Positions 1-8,317 of a DNA stretch of 64,000 bases are shown here, one piece after another. A program made the translations under genes and the position numbers. How positions within the stretch are numbered: the stretch's first letter is position 1; every line of letters starts with the position of its first letter. A model generated the notes under the pieces. It saw only the letters and a list, made by a program, of their open reading frames with translations, was not told where the DNA came from and did not search any database. The stretch covers positions 1,703,001 through 1,767,000 of the forward strand of contig NZ_CP011058.1 in assembly GCF_000961095.1 (NCBI RefSeq), in the 5' to 3' direction. The stretch is from Paenibacillus beijingensis. GTDB taxonomy: Bacteria; Bacillota; Bacilli; Paenibacillales; Paenibacillaceae.

Positions 1-2
1 TC

Positions 3-650
3 GATCTGCACAGCGACGAGTCCGACGATCCCTCTGTGAAGACGATTGACACCTATTGCGACCATGTGCTTCAAAACGGTTACGCCGGAAAGGCGACAGC
101 CGGGCATCTGTGCTCGCTGTCGGCGATGGATCAGAACGAGGCCGACCGTCTGATCGCCAAGATGGCGGAAGCCGGGGTTGGGGCGGTTACGCTTCCCGCG
201 GTCAATCTATATCTGCAAGGACGGGGAGATAAGGGCAACGTCAGACGCGGCGTCACCCGGGTGCGGGAACTGTCGGAAGCCGGCGTTCCCGTCGCAGCCG
301 CTTCCGACAACATCCAGGATCCGTTCCATCCGTTCGGCCGCGGCGATATGCTGCAGATCGGCCTGATGACCGCCTATGCGGCGCATCTGGCACGCGAAGA
401 GGACATCGGTCACGTGCTGCGGATGCTGACGCACGTTCCGGCAGCCATTGCCGGTCTTCAGAGCTATGGAGTCGCAGCCGGTAACCCGGCAAGCTTCGTC
501 GTCATCGATGCCCTGTCGGCGGAGGAGCTGTTCCAGGAATTGCCTGCCACACGCTGGGTGTACAACAAGTCGCGCTGGATCTACGCTTCCGAATTGAAGA
601 AGCAAGGAATCGATCCGCAATGGTCGGCGCTAGCCGGCGGCTCCCGTTAA
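3..650 (+). CDS. CodA-like amidohydrolase (cytosine deaminase family), 5' end outside the window
   Basis: The reading frame is open from base 3 and has no start inside the window, so only the C-terminal half is present; the GTG at 36 is internal. The visible part aligns by eye with E. coli CodA from its metal-site HxxDE segment (here DLHSDESDD) through AGHLCSLS (His246 region), the LYLQGRGD stretch and SDNIQDPFHPFGRGDM, which holds the metal-site Asp (Asp313 equivalent). The family hydrolytically deaminates cytosine or related ring amines. It differs clearly from the complete CodA homologue at 2620-3888, so the two are paralogues and may act on different pyrimidines or N-heterocycles. An ABC-type binding protein follows, which suggests import and deamination of one substrate; missing transporter genes may lie to the left. 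Family assignment is firm, substrate unknown. Confidence 0.85.
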   Translation, partial: DLHSDESDDPSVKTIDTYCDHVLQNGYAGKATAGHLCSLSAMDQNEADRLIAKMAEAGVGAVTLPAVNLYLQGRGDKGNVRRGVTRVRELSEAGVPVAAASDNIQDPFHPFGRGDMLQIGLMTAYAAHLAREEDIGHVLRMLTHVPAAIAGLQSYGVAAGNPASFVVIDALSAEELFQELPATRWVYNKSRWIYASELKKQGIDPQWSALAGGSR

Positions 651-731
651 CGTGACCGGTCTCCTCATGGTGACTATCCGCACAGAAGCGGATGCACAAA
701 TAGATTCTTATAGGATAAGGGAGGAAGAAAC

Positions 732-1826
732 ATGCTTACGAAAGATTTGTCCGGCAAGAGGTACAAATTAGGTGCGCTATCGGTTATGCTGGCCGTCGTT
801 CTGAGTATCTCCGCATGCGGTTCCGGCGGCAACAACTCCGCATCCACAAACGGCGGATCGACAAGCGAATCTTCAAGCACGACAACCGAACCGGCCGCAC
901 CATCCTCTTCCGACTCCACAACGACTACCGAGACCAAGCTGACGGCCGTTACCCAGGTGACCAACTGGTTCGCGGAGCCGGAGCATGGCGGACAGTACGC
1001 GGCGGTTTCCAAAGGGTTCTACAAAGAAGCAGGTCTTGACATGACACTGCAGTCGGGCGGTCCGGGCATTTCTTCGACACAGATCGTCGCTTCGGGCAAA
1101 GCCGAGTTCGGAATGGGTTCCGCGGACGAAATTTTACTGGCACGGCAGAACGGCATTCCGCTCGTGGCGATTGCGGCCATCTTCCAAAAGAACCCGCAAG
1201 GCATTATGTTCCATAAAGGAAAGTACAAGGATCTCTCCGAGCTTAACGGCAAAAAAGTTTATGTAGGCAGCGGATCCGCATACTGGGAATATTTGAAAAA
1301 AGCGTACAAGCTCGACAGCGTCCAAGAGTTGAAATACACCGGATCTCTGGCCAACTTCGTCGCCGATCCGGAATCGGCAACGCAAATTTACGTCACGTCC
1401 GAGCCGTTCACGATGCAGCAGCAAGGCGTGGAGGTCGAATATTTCCTCAACTACGATCTCGGCTATAAGCAGTACGGCAACATTTTGTACACGACGGAAG
1501 ATTACATCAAGAATCACGCCGACATTGTCAAAGCCTACGTCGAAGCTTCCATTAAAGGCTGGATGTACTACAAGGACAACACCGAAGAAATCAATAAAGT
1601 GATGCAGGAGAAAAACCCCGACCTGAAGCTGGAATCGATGGCGTACGGCGCCAAAGCCCAGGAGCCGCTCATTTACGGCGGAGACGCGGAAGCGAACGGT
1701 GTCGGCTACATGACGCCGGAAATTTGGGAAAGCCTGCAGAAGCAGCTGGTGGATATCGGCATGCTGAAAAAAGCCGACCCAATCAGCAGCGTATTCACAA
1801 ACGATTTCCTTCCTGCCAAATCGTAA
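732..1826 (+). CDS. ABC transporter substrate-binding lipoprotein, NMT1/THI5-like (SsuA/ThiY type)
   Basis: A 364-residue secreted binding protein. The N-terminus has a basic stretch, a hydrophobic core and a lipobox ending ISAC (Cys near residue 29), so it should be lipid-anchored outside the membrane. A Ser/Thr-rich linker follows (about residues 33-70), then a periplasmic-binding fold with the NMT1 pattern: GFYKEAGLDMTL, ASGKAEFGMGSADEIL and a hinge near residue 200. NMT1-type proteins bind pyrimidines such as HMP, riboflavin-like rings or sulfonates. Its position between two CodA-like deaminases favours a pyrimidine or related heterocycle, but this is inference. The ATG at 732 has a strong AGGGAGGA site 6 bases upstream. 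No permease or ATPase gene follows, so these must lie elsewhere, perhaps left of the window. Confidence 0.85.
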   Translation: MLTKDLSGKRYKLGALSVMLAVVLSISACGSGGNNSASTNGGSTSESSSTTTEPAAPSSSDSTTTTETKLTAVTQVTNWFAEPEHGGQYAAVSKGFYKEAGLDMTLQSGGPGISSTQIVASGKAEFGMGSADEILLARQNGIPLVAIAAIFQKNPQGIMFHKGKYKDLSELNGKKVYVGSGSAYWEYLKKAYKLDSVQELKYTGSLANFVADPESATQIYVTSEPFTMQQQGVEVEYFLNYDLGYKQYGNILYTTEDYIKNHADIVKAYVEASIKGWMYYKDNTEEINKVMQEKNPDLKLESMAYGAKAQEPLIYGGDAEANGVGYMTPEIWESLQKQLVDIGMLKKADPISSVFTNDFLPAKS

Positions 1827-1902
1827 AGGCCGGCAAAAACAGAGGGGGCTGCGTGCGATCGCGCCGCGGTCTCCTCATTTTTCAAGGATGGGAGGAATCC
1901 GG

Positions 1903-2601
1903 ATGGCTAAATTGCTGGTCGTTTATTTCAGCGCATATGGGCATATTCACCGCATGGCGGAAGCGGCTGCGAAGGGGGCTAGTGAAGACGGGCATACGAC
2001 AAGGATTGTGCGTATTCCGGAATTTCGCTCCCCCGACAATATAACGGCATTGCTGGATCACCCCAGCCGCAGACAGCGGCGCGATGATGATGATTCTCTG
2101 TCCGGCACGTTCCGCATCGGAGCCAGATGGAGCAAGTACGAGGCGTCCCAGGAGGAGCAGAAAGGCGTGCCGGAGGCAACCGCGGACGATCTGCGCTGGG
2201 CGGACGGTATCGTATGGGGATTTCCGACTTATTACGGCTCGATGCCGGCTCAGGTCAAGTCGTTTCTCGATATGTCGGGAAGCTTGTGCGCCGGCGGAGA
2301 ATTGGAAGGCAAGCCGACGGGAGTCATGACGAGCGCGGGATCGATTCATACCGGCCACGAAGCGACCATTCTGACTTCAATTGTGCCGCTGCTTCATTTC
2401 GGGTTGATTTACGTCGGTCTTCCTTACTCGCAGAATCCGGAGTATTTGACGGCGGACGCAATCGGAGGCTCGCCATACGGACCTTCGACGCTGGCCGGTC
2501 CGGACAGCTCGCGGACGCCGGACGAACGGGAATTGCTCATGGCCGGCAGACTGGGCGCAAGAGTAGCCCGATTTGCCGAGGCAACCAAAGGAATTAAATA
2601 A
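1903..2601 (+). CDS. WrbA-like flavodoxin-fold NAD(P)H:quinone oxidoreductase
   Basis: A 232-residue protein counted from the ATG at 1903, chosen over the in-frame ATG at 1888 because GGAGG at 1891-1895 is spaced correctly only for 1903. It starts with the FMN-phosphate loop of the flavodoxin fold (YFSAYGHIHRMA). It then carries the WrbA hallmarks GFPTYYGSMPAQVKSFLD and SAGSIHTGHEATI, plus a late GLIYVGLPYS. WrbA enzymes reduce quinones with two electrons and protect against redox cycling. An insertion around residues 45-75, charged and Ser/Arg-rich, is longer than in E. coli WrbA. It sits between the binding protein and the second deaminase, 18 bases before the latter, so all are probably one transcript; a role on the cluster substrate is possible but unproven. 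Confidence 0.8.
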   Translation: MAKLLVVYFSAYGHIHRMAEAAAKGASEDGHTTRIVRIPEFRSPDNITALLDHPSRRQRRDDDDSLSGTFRIGARWSKYEASQEEQKGVPEATADDLRWADGIVWGFPTYYGSMPAQVKSFLDMSGSLCAGGELEGKPTGVMTSAGSIHTGHEATILTSIVPLLHFGLIYVGLPYSQNPEYLTADAIGGSPYGPSTLAGPDSSRTPDERELLMAGRLGARVARFAEATKGIK

Positions 2602-2619
2602 GCTCAGCGGGGATAAACG

Positions 2620-3888
2620 ATGACGAACACATATGAATTGATAATCCGAAATGCCCGATTGGCAGGCAGCGGCGGGAGGCTCGACCTCGGCATCCGCGAC
2701 GGACGTTTCGCCGCGATCGGCCAGTTAGCGGCGGCCGAAGCCGAAGCTGTCATCGACGCGGAGGGAATGCTGCTGCTTCCGCCCTTCACGGAACCGCATG
2801 TCCACCTCGATACGACGCTTACAGCCGGCAATCCCGTCTGGAATGAGAGCGGGACGCTTGCGGAGGGGATCTCCATCTGGACCGCGCGCAAAGCGGCCCT
2901 CACGAAGGAGGACGTGATCGCCAGGGCGGAGCGGACCATCCGAATGTATATCGGGTACGGCGTCCTCCACCTTCGCTCGATGGTCGACATCGGCGACCCG
3001 AAGCTGACCGCGCTGGAAGCGGTGCTGGAGCTCAAAGAGCGTTACCGCGAGCAGATCGACATCCAGGTGACGGCCTTTCCCCAGGACGGAATCGTATCGT
3101 GCCCGGATAACGAACAGCGGATGGAAGAAGCGCTTCGCATGGGAGCGGACGGAGTTTCCGCCGTCCCGCATCTGGAGCGCACCCGCGAAGACGGCGTCTT
3201 GTCCCTGCAGAAAGCGTTCCGGCTTGCGCAGCGGCAGCAAGCTTACGTTCATGTGTTCTGCGACGAGACGGACGACGAAGCTTCCCGCTTCCTCGAGGTA
3301 TGCGCTTCTCTGGCGATCGAAACCGGCCTGTTGTCGCGGGTAACGGCGGCCCACGCAAACGCCGCGGCTTATTATAACGAACCGTATTTTCAAAAAATTG
3401 TCGGGCTCGTCAAGCAGTCCGGCCTCTCGATCGTCGCTTGTCCGCTCATCAACAGCGTCATGCAGGGCCGTTACGACGCTTATCCGAAAGGAAGAGGCAT
3501 TACGCGCATCAAGGAGTTTGTGCGCACAGGCGTCAACGTCGCCTTGGCCCACGACGACATCCGCACGCCGTTCTATCCGCTCGGAACGGGCAATCCGCTT
3601 GATGCCGCCCACATGGCCGCGCACCTGGCTCATATGAGCGGACGCAGCGAGCTGCAGGAGCTGATCGGCATGATCACGGCGGGCGGTGCGGCGGCGATGA
3701 ACCTGGGGAACGCTTACGGATTTTCGGGCGGAGCGTTTGTGGAAGGAGCTCCCGCTTCGTTCCTGCTCTTCGACGCGGAAGATGCGGGCGACTTGATCCG
3801 CAATCGCCCCTCTCCCCGTTATGTCGTTCGCAGCGGACGCGTCATCGCAGAGACGCTGCCCGCCGTAACGAAAATTGTTGGCGGCTGA
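2620..3888 (+). CDS. codA: Cytosine deaminase (CodA family)
   Basis: A 422-residue amidohydrolase, nearly the same length as E. coli CodA and alignable along its whole length. The metal ligands and catalytic residues are all in register (one less than E. coli numbering): His60 and His62 in EPHVHLD, Gln155 in FPQDG, His211 and Glu216 in HVFCDETDDE, His245 in AAHANA, and Asp312-Asp313 in AHDDIRTPF. The enzyme should turn cytosine (or isocytosine, isoguanine and similar rings) into the keto form plus ammonia in the cytoplasm. One visible difference is that the CodA RTHVD motif reads RSMVD here, replacing a conserved His by Met, which may change specificity. It is the last gene of the plus-strand cluster beginning before base 1. 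Good family confidence, substrate open. Confidence 0.85.
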   Translation: MTNTYELIIRNARLAGSGGRLDLGIRDGRFAAIGQLAAAEAEAVIDAEGMLLLPPFTEPHVHLDTTLTAGNPVWNESGTLAEGISIWTARKAALTKEDVIARAERTIRMYIGYGVLHLRSMVDIGDPKLTALEAVLELKERYREQIDIQVTAFPQDGIVSCPDNEQRMEEALRMGADGVSAVPHLERTREDGVLSLQKAFRLAQRQQAYVHVFCDETDDEASRFLEVCASLAIETGLLSRVTAAHANAAAYYNEPYFQKIVGLVKQSGLSIVACPLINSVMQGRYDAYPKGRGITRIKEFVRTGVNVALAHDDIRTPFYPLGTGNPLDAAHMAAHLAHMSGRSELQELIGMITAGGAAAMNLGNAYGFSGGAFVEGAPASFLLFDAEDAGDLIRNRPSPRYVVRSGRVIAETLPAVTKIVGG

Positions 3889-3931
3889 TGAACACGGGTA
3901 TCGCACCCGTCCGCACGCTGTACTGCCAAGA

Positions 3932-4050
3932 GCACGACTAGCGCGATTAACGCATGGCTAGCACCCGTTTCGCTCTCGTTTAGCTCATGACTAGCTCACG
4001 ATTAGCGCACGTTTAGCTCATGACTAACACACGATTAGCGCTTGACTAGT
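3932..4050 (+). repeat. Degenerate 11-bp tandem repeat, about 11 units
   Basis: Directly visible. The stretch can be cut into successive 11-base units (the second is 9 bases) with a consensus close to gcaygattagc: gcacgactagc, gcatggctagc, tctcgtttagc, tcatgactagc, tcacgattagc, gcacgtttagc, tcatgactaac, acacgattagc. It lies between the codA stop and the repeat block that follows. The period is near one DNA helical turn. No reading frame of interest crosses it. Function unknown. Confidence 0.8.
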
Positions 4051-4098
4051 AGAACGATCCCGAAAAACCGTTACGGTTACGGGTTGTTCTTGGATGCT

Positions 4099-4290
4099 AA
4101 CGGAAGCAGTGGACGTTATTCAGCTCATTTTGTTCGATTTGTAAATCTAACGGAAGTATCGGACCTTATTTCTGTTAGTCGGTCTGAACGTAACCCATTT
4201 TAAAGAGATTAAGTGCTGTGAGTTCCGTTAGCTATCCAAATGGGCTCATAAATGCAAAATAAGAGCACTGATTTCCGTTAGATCATCGGA
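4099..4290. repeat. Dispersed direct and inverted TAACGGAA repeats
   Basis: Two forward copies beginning ctaacggaag (4099 and 4147) and three reverse copies (ctgttag near 4171, ttccgttag near 4222 and near 4273) can be seen. Similarity extends beyond the core: ggaagcagtggacgttatt, ggaagtatcggaccttatt and, on the other strand, ggaaatcagtgctcttatt. The arrangement is palindromic, so the RNA could fold into long hairpins. It resembles a multi-copy intergenic repeat family, but copy number in the genome cannot be judged from this window. Confidence 0.7.
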
Positions 4291-4341
4291 AGGTTTTTCG
4301 GAGCGATCTACTTGCGCACGACTTGCGTACGACTGCGCACG

Positions 4342-4380
4342 ACAAACAAACCCGGCCGCACGTTGGCCGGGTTTGTTTGT
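4342..4380 (-). terminator. Intrinsic terminator-like hairpin downstream of the aldo/keto reductase gene
   Basis: A long inverted repeat, acaaacaaacccggcc and its near complement ggccgggtttgtttgt, around a short loop. It lies 67 bases beyond the stop of the minus-strand reductase gene and may work in both directions, because codA on the plus strand also ends towards it. Confidence 0.65.
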
Positions 4381-4440
4381 CGTCAGGTTTGCCGTCAGGC
4401 TTGCACTCAGGCTTGCACTCAGGCTTGCACTCAGGCTTGC
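4381..4440. repeat. Perfectly phased 12-bp tandem repeat, five units
   Basis: Sixty bases made of five 12-base units: cgtcaggtttgc, cgtcaggcttgc and actcaggcttgc three times. The array fills exactly the gap between the terminator hairpin and the stop codon of the reductase (4447-4449). Two units differ by one to three bases, consistent with slippage followed by drift. Confidence 0.9.
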
Positions 4441-4446
4441 ACTCGC

Positions 4447-5445
4447 TTACTCCGGCTGCGCCAGCACGGTTTCGATCCGGATCAGCTCTTCGTCGGTGAA
4501 CGTAAGATTGTCCAAAGCTGCGACATTGTCTTCGATTTGGGAAACGCGGCTTGCCCCGATCAGCGCCGACGTCACCCGCCCGCCGCGCAGCACCCACGCA
4601 AGCGCCATTTGGGCAAGCGACTGGCCGCGCTCGCGGGCGATATCGTTCAGCGAGCGGATCTTGGCCAGCTTCGCCTCGGTAATTTGATTGCCGCTTAAGA
4701 ACACGCTTGGGCCGGCCGCACGCGAATCGGCCGGAATGCCTTCCAAATAACGGTCGGACAGCATTCCCCCTGCAAGCGGCGAGAAAACGATCGAACCGAT
4801 CCCTTCCTCATCCAGCACATCCTGCAATCCGTCCTCGATCCAGCGGTTGAACATCGAATAGGAAGGCTGGTGGATGAGGCACGGCGTTCCGAGCCGCTTC
4901 AAAATGACTGACGCCTGGCGGGTCTGCTCCGCGCTGTAGCTGGAGATGCCCGCATAAAGCGCTTTCCCCGACCGGACGGCGTAATCGAGCGCCATCATCG
5001 TTTCCTCGAGCGGCGTGTCCGGATCCGGACGGTGGGAATAAAAAATATCGACGTATTCCAAACCGAGCCGCTTCAGGCTTTGATCCAGACTGGACAGCAT
5101 ATATTTGCGCGAGCCCCATTCGCCGTAAGGACCCGGCCACATATAATAGCCGGCTTTGGTCGAAATGATCATTTCATCGCGGTAGGCCGCGAAATCCGCT
5201 TTCAGAATGCGGCCGAAATTCTCTTCCGCCGATCCTGCCGGCGGACCGTAATTGTTCGCCAGATCAAAATGGGTAATGCCGAGGTCGAAGGCACGGCGCA
5301 CCATCGCCCTTCCGTTCTCATAGCGGTCATTGCCGCCGAAATTGTGCCACAGCCCCAGCGATACAGCCGGGAGCTTCAGGCCGCTGCGTCCGGTGCGGTT
5401 GTAAGTCATTTGCTCATAACGTTCGTTTAACGCCTGGTAAGACAT
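4447..5445 (-). CDS. Aldo/keto reductase, YghZ/L-glyceraldehyde 3-phosphate reductase type
   Basis: A 332-residue protein from the ATG at 5445, which has GAGGAGGA upstream; longer N-terminal extensions lack such a site. The (beta/alpha)8 aldo/keto reductase pattern is clear: the catalytic tetrad is present as Asp and Tyr in HFDLANNYGPP, Lys in ISTKAGY and His in YSHRPD, and the NADPH-binding C-terminal segment includes ALIGASRVSQIEDNV. The motif AEENFGRIL and the PGPYGEWGSRKY insert are typical of the YghZ/Gpr subgroup, which reduces methylglyoxal and L-glyceraldehyde 3-phosphate. It is transcribed alone, divergently from the aldose epimerase gene. Substrate is inferred from subgroup only. 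Confidence 0.88.
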   Translation of the reverse strand: MSYQALNERYEQMTYNRTGRSGLKLPAVSLGLWHNFGGNDRYENGRAMVRRAFDLGITHFDLANNYGPPAGSAEENFGRILKADFAAYRDEMIISTKAGYYMWPGPYGEWGSRKYMLSSLDQSLKRLGLEYVDIFYSHRPDPDTPLEETMMALDYAVRSGKALYAGISSYSAEQTRQASVILKRLGTPCLIHQPSYSMFNRWIEDGLQDVLDEEGIGSIVFSPLAGGMLSDRYLEGIPADSRAAGPSVFLSGNQITEAKLAKIRSLNDIARERGQSLAQMALAWVLRGGRVTSALIGASRVSQIEDNVAALDNLTFTDEELIRIETVLAQPE

Positions 5446-5763
5446 GAATGACAATTCCTCCTCGTATGTAGTGGAAGATCTGCACCGCCGGATGATTGCG
5501 GTCTCTTTATTGTAACGTACTGTCCATAGAAGTAACAGCGCTTTCTTATTCTTTACCGGCGGCGTGAGAGCGCTCATGAAAAATTAATATTAACGGCCGG
5601 CAGCGCTTTTGTCCTGCAAAAACGGCTCTTTTCCGAGGCTCTATTAACATACGGCCCAAATAAAGAGTTTAAAAATTGGATCCGTAACTTTTGAAGCGGT
5701 GCCGTCTGTGATATGCTGATAAAAAAAGTTTGATCCTCCGGATCCGACAGAGGGAGTGAAACG

Positions 5764-6654
5764 ATGAGCACCAATTACCGGGTTGCCATATACAAAGAAC
5801 AATATACGATGGTCGAATTAGTGGAAGAGGACAGCCGCTCCAGCGTAACGATTTGTCCCGAAAGAGGCGGAATCGCCATCCAGTGCCGGTTGAACGGATA
5901 TGAACTGTTCTACCTGGACAAGGAAACGTTTCTCGATCCCGAAGCGAATATCAGGGGCGGCAATCCCGTGCTGTTCCCGATCAGCGGTCAGCTCGAAGAC
6001 GGGCAGTATGAATGGAACGGCACTACATATACGATGAAAAATCATGGTGTTGCGCGCACCGAGCCGTGGGAAATTGTCGAAACGTCATTCGACGGACGGG
6101 CTTCAGTTACGCTGAAGCTGACCAGCAGCGCGAAAACGAAGGAACAGTTCCCGTTCGATTTCGAACTGCTCTTTACGTACACGCTGCGCGGCGGGGAACT
6201 TCTCATCGAGCAGCAGTACCGGAATCTTTCGGATACCCCGATGCCGATGTATCCAGGGTTTCATCCGTACTTCGCCACCAATGAGAAGAACATCGCATAC
6301 AAGACGGACGCCACGCGTTACTTGGATTACAACGACATGATCGAAAAAAAATACGAGGGCGCTTTGAATTTGGAAGGCATGAAGGAGTCTGCCGCACTGC
6401 TGGATCCCGTCAAGCCCGAAATTTCGTTTGAGCTGTCGGACGCCGTCAACGTCCGCATGAAGTACAGCGACCTGTTCAAAACGGTCGTGCTCTGGTCCGT
6501 CGACGGCAAGCCGTTTGTGTGCGTCGAGCCTTGGATGGCGCTGACCGGCGAGCTGAACCGCCGGGACGAGCTGGTCTTCGTTGAGCCGGGAGACGCCGTA
6601 GAGGCCGAGCTGACCTTCTCGTGCGAGCCCCGCTCCGCCGCCAAAACAAACTAA
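5764..6654 (+). CDS. Aldose 1-epimerase family protein
   Basis: A 296-residue cytoplasmic protein with the galactose-mutarotase beta-sandwich pattern: RGGNPVLFPISGQL near residue 60, the catalytic His in MYPGFHPYF (about residue 165) and the catalytic Glu in VCVEPWMALTGELN (about residue 260). The family interconverts alpha and beta anomers of aldoses, or of hexose 6-phosphates in the YeaD subgroup; which sugar applies cannot be told here. The start ATG follows AGAGGGAG with good spacing. It is a single gene between a divergent aldo/keto reductase and a terminator. Confidence 0.82.
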   Translation: MSTNYRVAIYKEQYTMVELVEEDSRSSVTICPERGGIAIQCRLNGYELFYLDKETFLDPEANIRGGNPVLFPISGQLEDGQYEWNGTTYTMKNHGVARTEPWEIVETSFDGRASVTLKLTSSAKTKEQFPFDFELLFTYTLRGGELLIEQQYRNLSDTPMPMYPGFHPYFATNEKNIAYKTDATRYLDYNDMIEKKYEGALNLEGMKESAALLDPVKPEISFELSDAVNVRMKYSDLFKTVVLWSVDGKPFVCVEPWMALTGELNRRDELVFVEPGDAVEAELTFSCEPRSAAKTN

Positions 6655-6680
6655 GCCGCTAAAAAGCTGCTCCTTGCTCC

Positions 6681-6737
6681 AACGCCCCCCTTTTTCACGA
6701 TGCCTTGCGCATCTTTGAAAGGGGGTTTTTTGGCGTT
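6681..6737 (+). terminator. Intrinsic terminator of the aldose epimerase gene
   Basis: The inverted repeat acgccccccttttt...gaaagggggttttttggcgt lies 27 bases past the stop codon. The stem is GC-rich and the 3' arm runs into a T tract. Confidence 0.75.
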
Positions 6738-6876
6738 CACGGTGGACATCCGTTTGGCACGTATGAAATCGGTTCAGCCGTTCCAAAATAGGGTAATGGC
6801 CTCAAAGAACGGCACGATTGCCGTTACAGTCCATTCTGCCGCATGAAAGGCAGGTTAATCGAAGGAGGTAACGATC

Positions 6877-7752
6877 ATGTCTAATTCGCAAACGGCCCCG
6901 GCCAAAACCACATTCCCGCCGCAGCATCAAAACAAGCAGCCGGGAATTGAATCGGAGATGAACCCGCTTCCCGTCTACGATTCGCCGGATTATCGCCCCG
7001 GCGGCAAATTGGCAGGCAAGAAAGCGATTGTGACGGGAGGCGACAGTGGGATCGGCAGAGCTGTAGCCGTCGCTTTCGCGAAAGAAGGCGCCGATGTCGC
7101 CATCGTCTACCTAAGCGAACAATCCGATGCCGAGGAAACGAAGCGGGTCATCGATAAGCTTGGCCGCACCTGTATGCTTATTCCGGGCGATGTCGGCGAT
7201 GCCGCATTTTGCGCGCAGGCGGTGGAGCAAACCGTCCGGCAGCTCGGGCAGCTCGACATTATCGTCAACAATGCCGCGGAACAGCATCCGCAGCAACGAT
7301 TCGAAGATATTACGGAAGAGCAGCTGACGCAAACGTTCCGTACCAATATTTTTTCGATGTTTCATATGGTTAAAGCGGGCTTGCCTCACTTGAAGCCGGG
7401 CGCCGCGATCGTAAATACCGCTTCGATCACCGCTTATAAAGGAAACCCGATGCTGATCGACTACTCCTCCACCAAAGGAGCGATTGTCACGTTTACGCGG
7501 GCGCTGTCGAACCATCTGTCCGAACGCGGCATCCGCGTCAACGCCGTTGCGCCGGGTCCGATCTGGACGCCGCTCATCCCCTCTACATTCGACGCGCAGC
7601 AGGTGTCCCAGTTCGGAGCCGACACGCCGATGAAACGGGCCGGACAGCCGCATGAGCTGGCGCCCGCCTACGTCTACTTGGCTTCCTCCGACTCCTCGTA
7701 CGTGTCGGGACAAACGATCCATGTCAACGGCGGCGATGTCGTGAACGGGTAA
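6877..7752 (+). CDS. Short-chain dehydrogenase/reductase, YhdF/YdaD general-stress type
   Basis: A 291-residue classical SDR with a 45-residue N-terminal extension rich in Pro and Gln, as in B. subtilis YhdF and YdaD. Visible motifs are the dinucleotide loop TGGDSGIGRAVA (about residue 52), NNAAEQHP, the catalytic Ser in NTASITAY, and the Tyr-x-x-x-Lys in IDYSSTKGA. The C-terminus SGQTIHVNGGD is typical of the family. It should reduce or oxidise a carbonyl/alcohol with NAD(P)H; substrates of this subgroup are mostly unknown, and B. subtilis relatives belong to the general-stress response. The ATG is preceded by AGGAGGT. Monocistronic, with its own terminator. Confidence 0.88.
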   Translation: MSNSQTAPAKTTFPPQHQNKQPGIESEMNPLPVYDSPDYRPGGKLAGKKAIVTGGDSGIGRAVAVAFAKEGADVAIVYLSEQSDAEETKRVIDKLGRTCMLIPGDVGDAAFCAQAVEQTVRQLGQLDIIVNNAAEQHPQQRFEDITEEQLTQTFRTNIFSMFHMVKAGLPHLKPGAAIVNTASITAYKGNPMLIDYSSTKGAIVTFTRALSNHLSERGIRVNAVAPGPIWTPLIPSTFDAQQVSQFGADTPMKRAGQPHELAPAYVYLASSDSSYVSGQTIHVNGGDVVNG

Positions 7753-7758
7753 ACGGAC

Positions 7759-7804
7759 AACGAACCGATCAAGGGGCATCCTTGGCCGGTTCGTTCGTTT
7801 TTCA
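7759..7804 (+). terminator. Intrinsic terminator of the SDR gene
   Basis: Hairpin cgaaccgatcaagg / ccttggccggttcg starting a few bases after the stop codon, followed by ttcgttttt. Confidence 0.8.
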
Positions 7805-8235
7805 GTGGAAGCCTTCGCAATTTGGGCTATGGTACACTCGCAGCTCCATTGCATCCCCTCCCGCTATCGGATCGGGACTTGTTTTCAAACGCTGCAATCG
7901 CTCTGCACGAAGGGGGAATTTTTGAAATACATGCGTTCGTTCGGAATCCGCGCTGTCAACGGAGCGGGAGGTCCTATTGCCTCCTATTTGGGTCTTGCTC
8001 GTTCATGCAAACAGTTATGAAACAGCCTCTTTCTTTTTCGAAACGTTGCCTGCTCTGTTGATACTTTCGGCACCTCGCGCAGTTCGCCGCGCAAGGTGCG
8101 ACGGCGCGTGATGGCTGTCAACCTCATACCCCGTATGGATAGCAATAAAACGCGGCTGCCTCCGGATCACCGGATCGCCCGCATCGCCGGAACGGCCGGC
8201 ATCGCCGGCAGCTGCATGTTCTAGCTAAGAGCAAA
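7805..8235. other. Intergenic stretch without a supported gene
   Basis: About 430 bases between the SDR terminator and the csp terminator. Short open frames exist but none has a convincing start, length or family. A possible TTG start after aagggggaattt near 7922 would give only about 32 residues. Near 8165-8215 there is a run of repeated atcgccgg-type units. Confidence 0.5.
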
Positions 8236-8239
8236 ATAA

Positions 8240-8292
8240 AAAACGCTCCTTTTCAGCGGAACTTGCGTTCCGTCTTCAGGGAGCGTTCTTGT
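8240..8292 (-). terminator. Intrinsic terminator of the upstream-located csp gene
   Basis: On the minus strand, aacgctccc...gggagcgtt forms a stem around an internal ggaac/gttcc pair, and the 3' arm is followed by TTTTTTATTTT. It lies 26 bases beyond the stop codon of the cold-shock gene. Confidence 0.8.
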
Positions 8293-8317
8293 CTGTTTAA
8301 GCTATTGGCGCTATCGC

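Noticed and set aside
3932..4440. CRISPR array
   Set aside because: Repeats are 11-12 bases, directly adjacent with no unique spacers, and no cas genes are present.
4283..4597. A minus-strand frame with ECKP repeats
   Set aside because: Product of the 12-bp array read out of frame with the aldo/keto reductase it overlaps.
7805..8061. Short plus-strand frames after the SDR gene
   Set aside because: No good ribosome site at their ATG codons and no family; likely chance.
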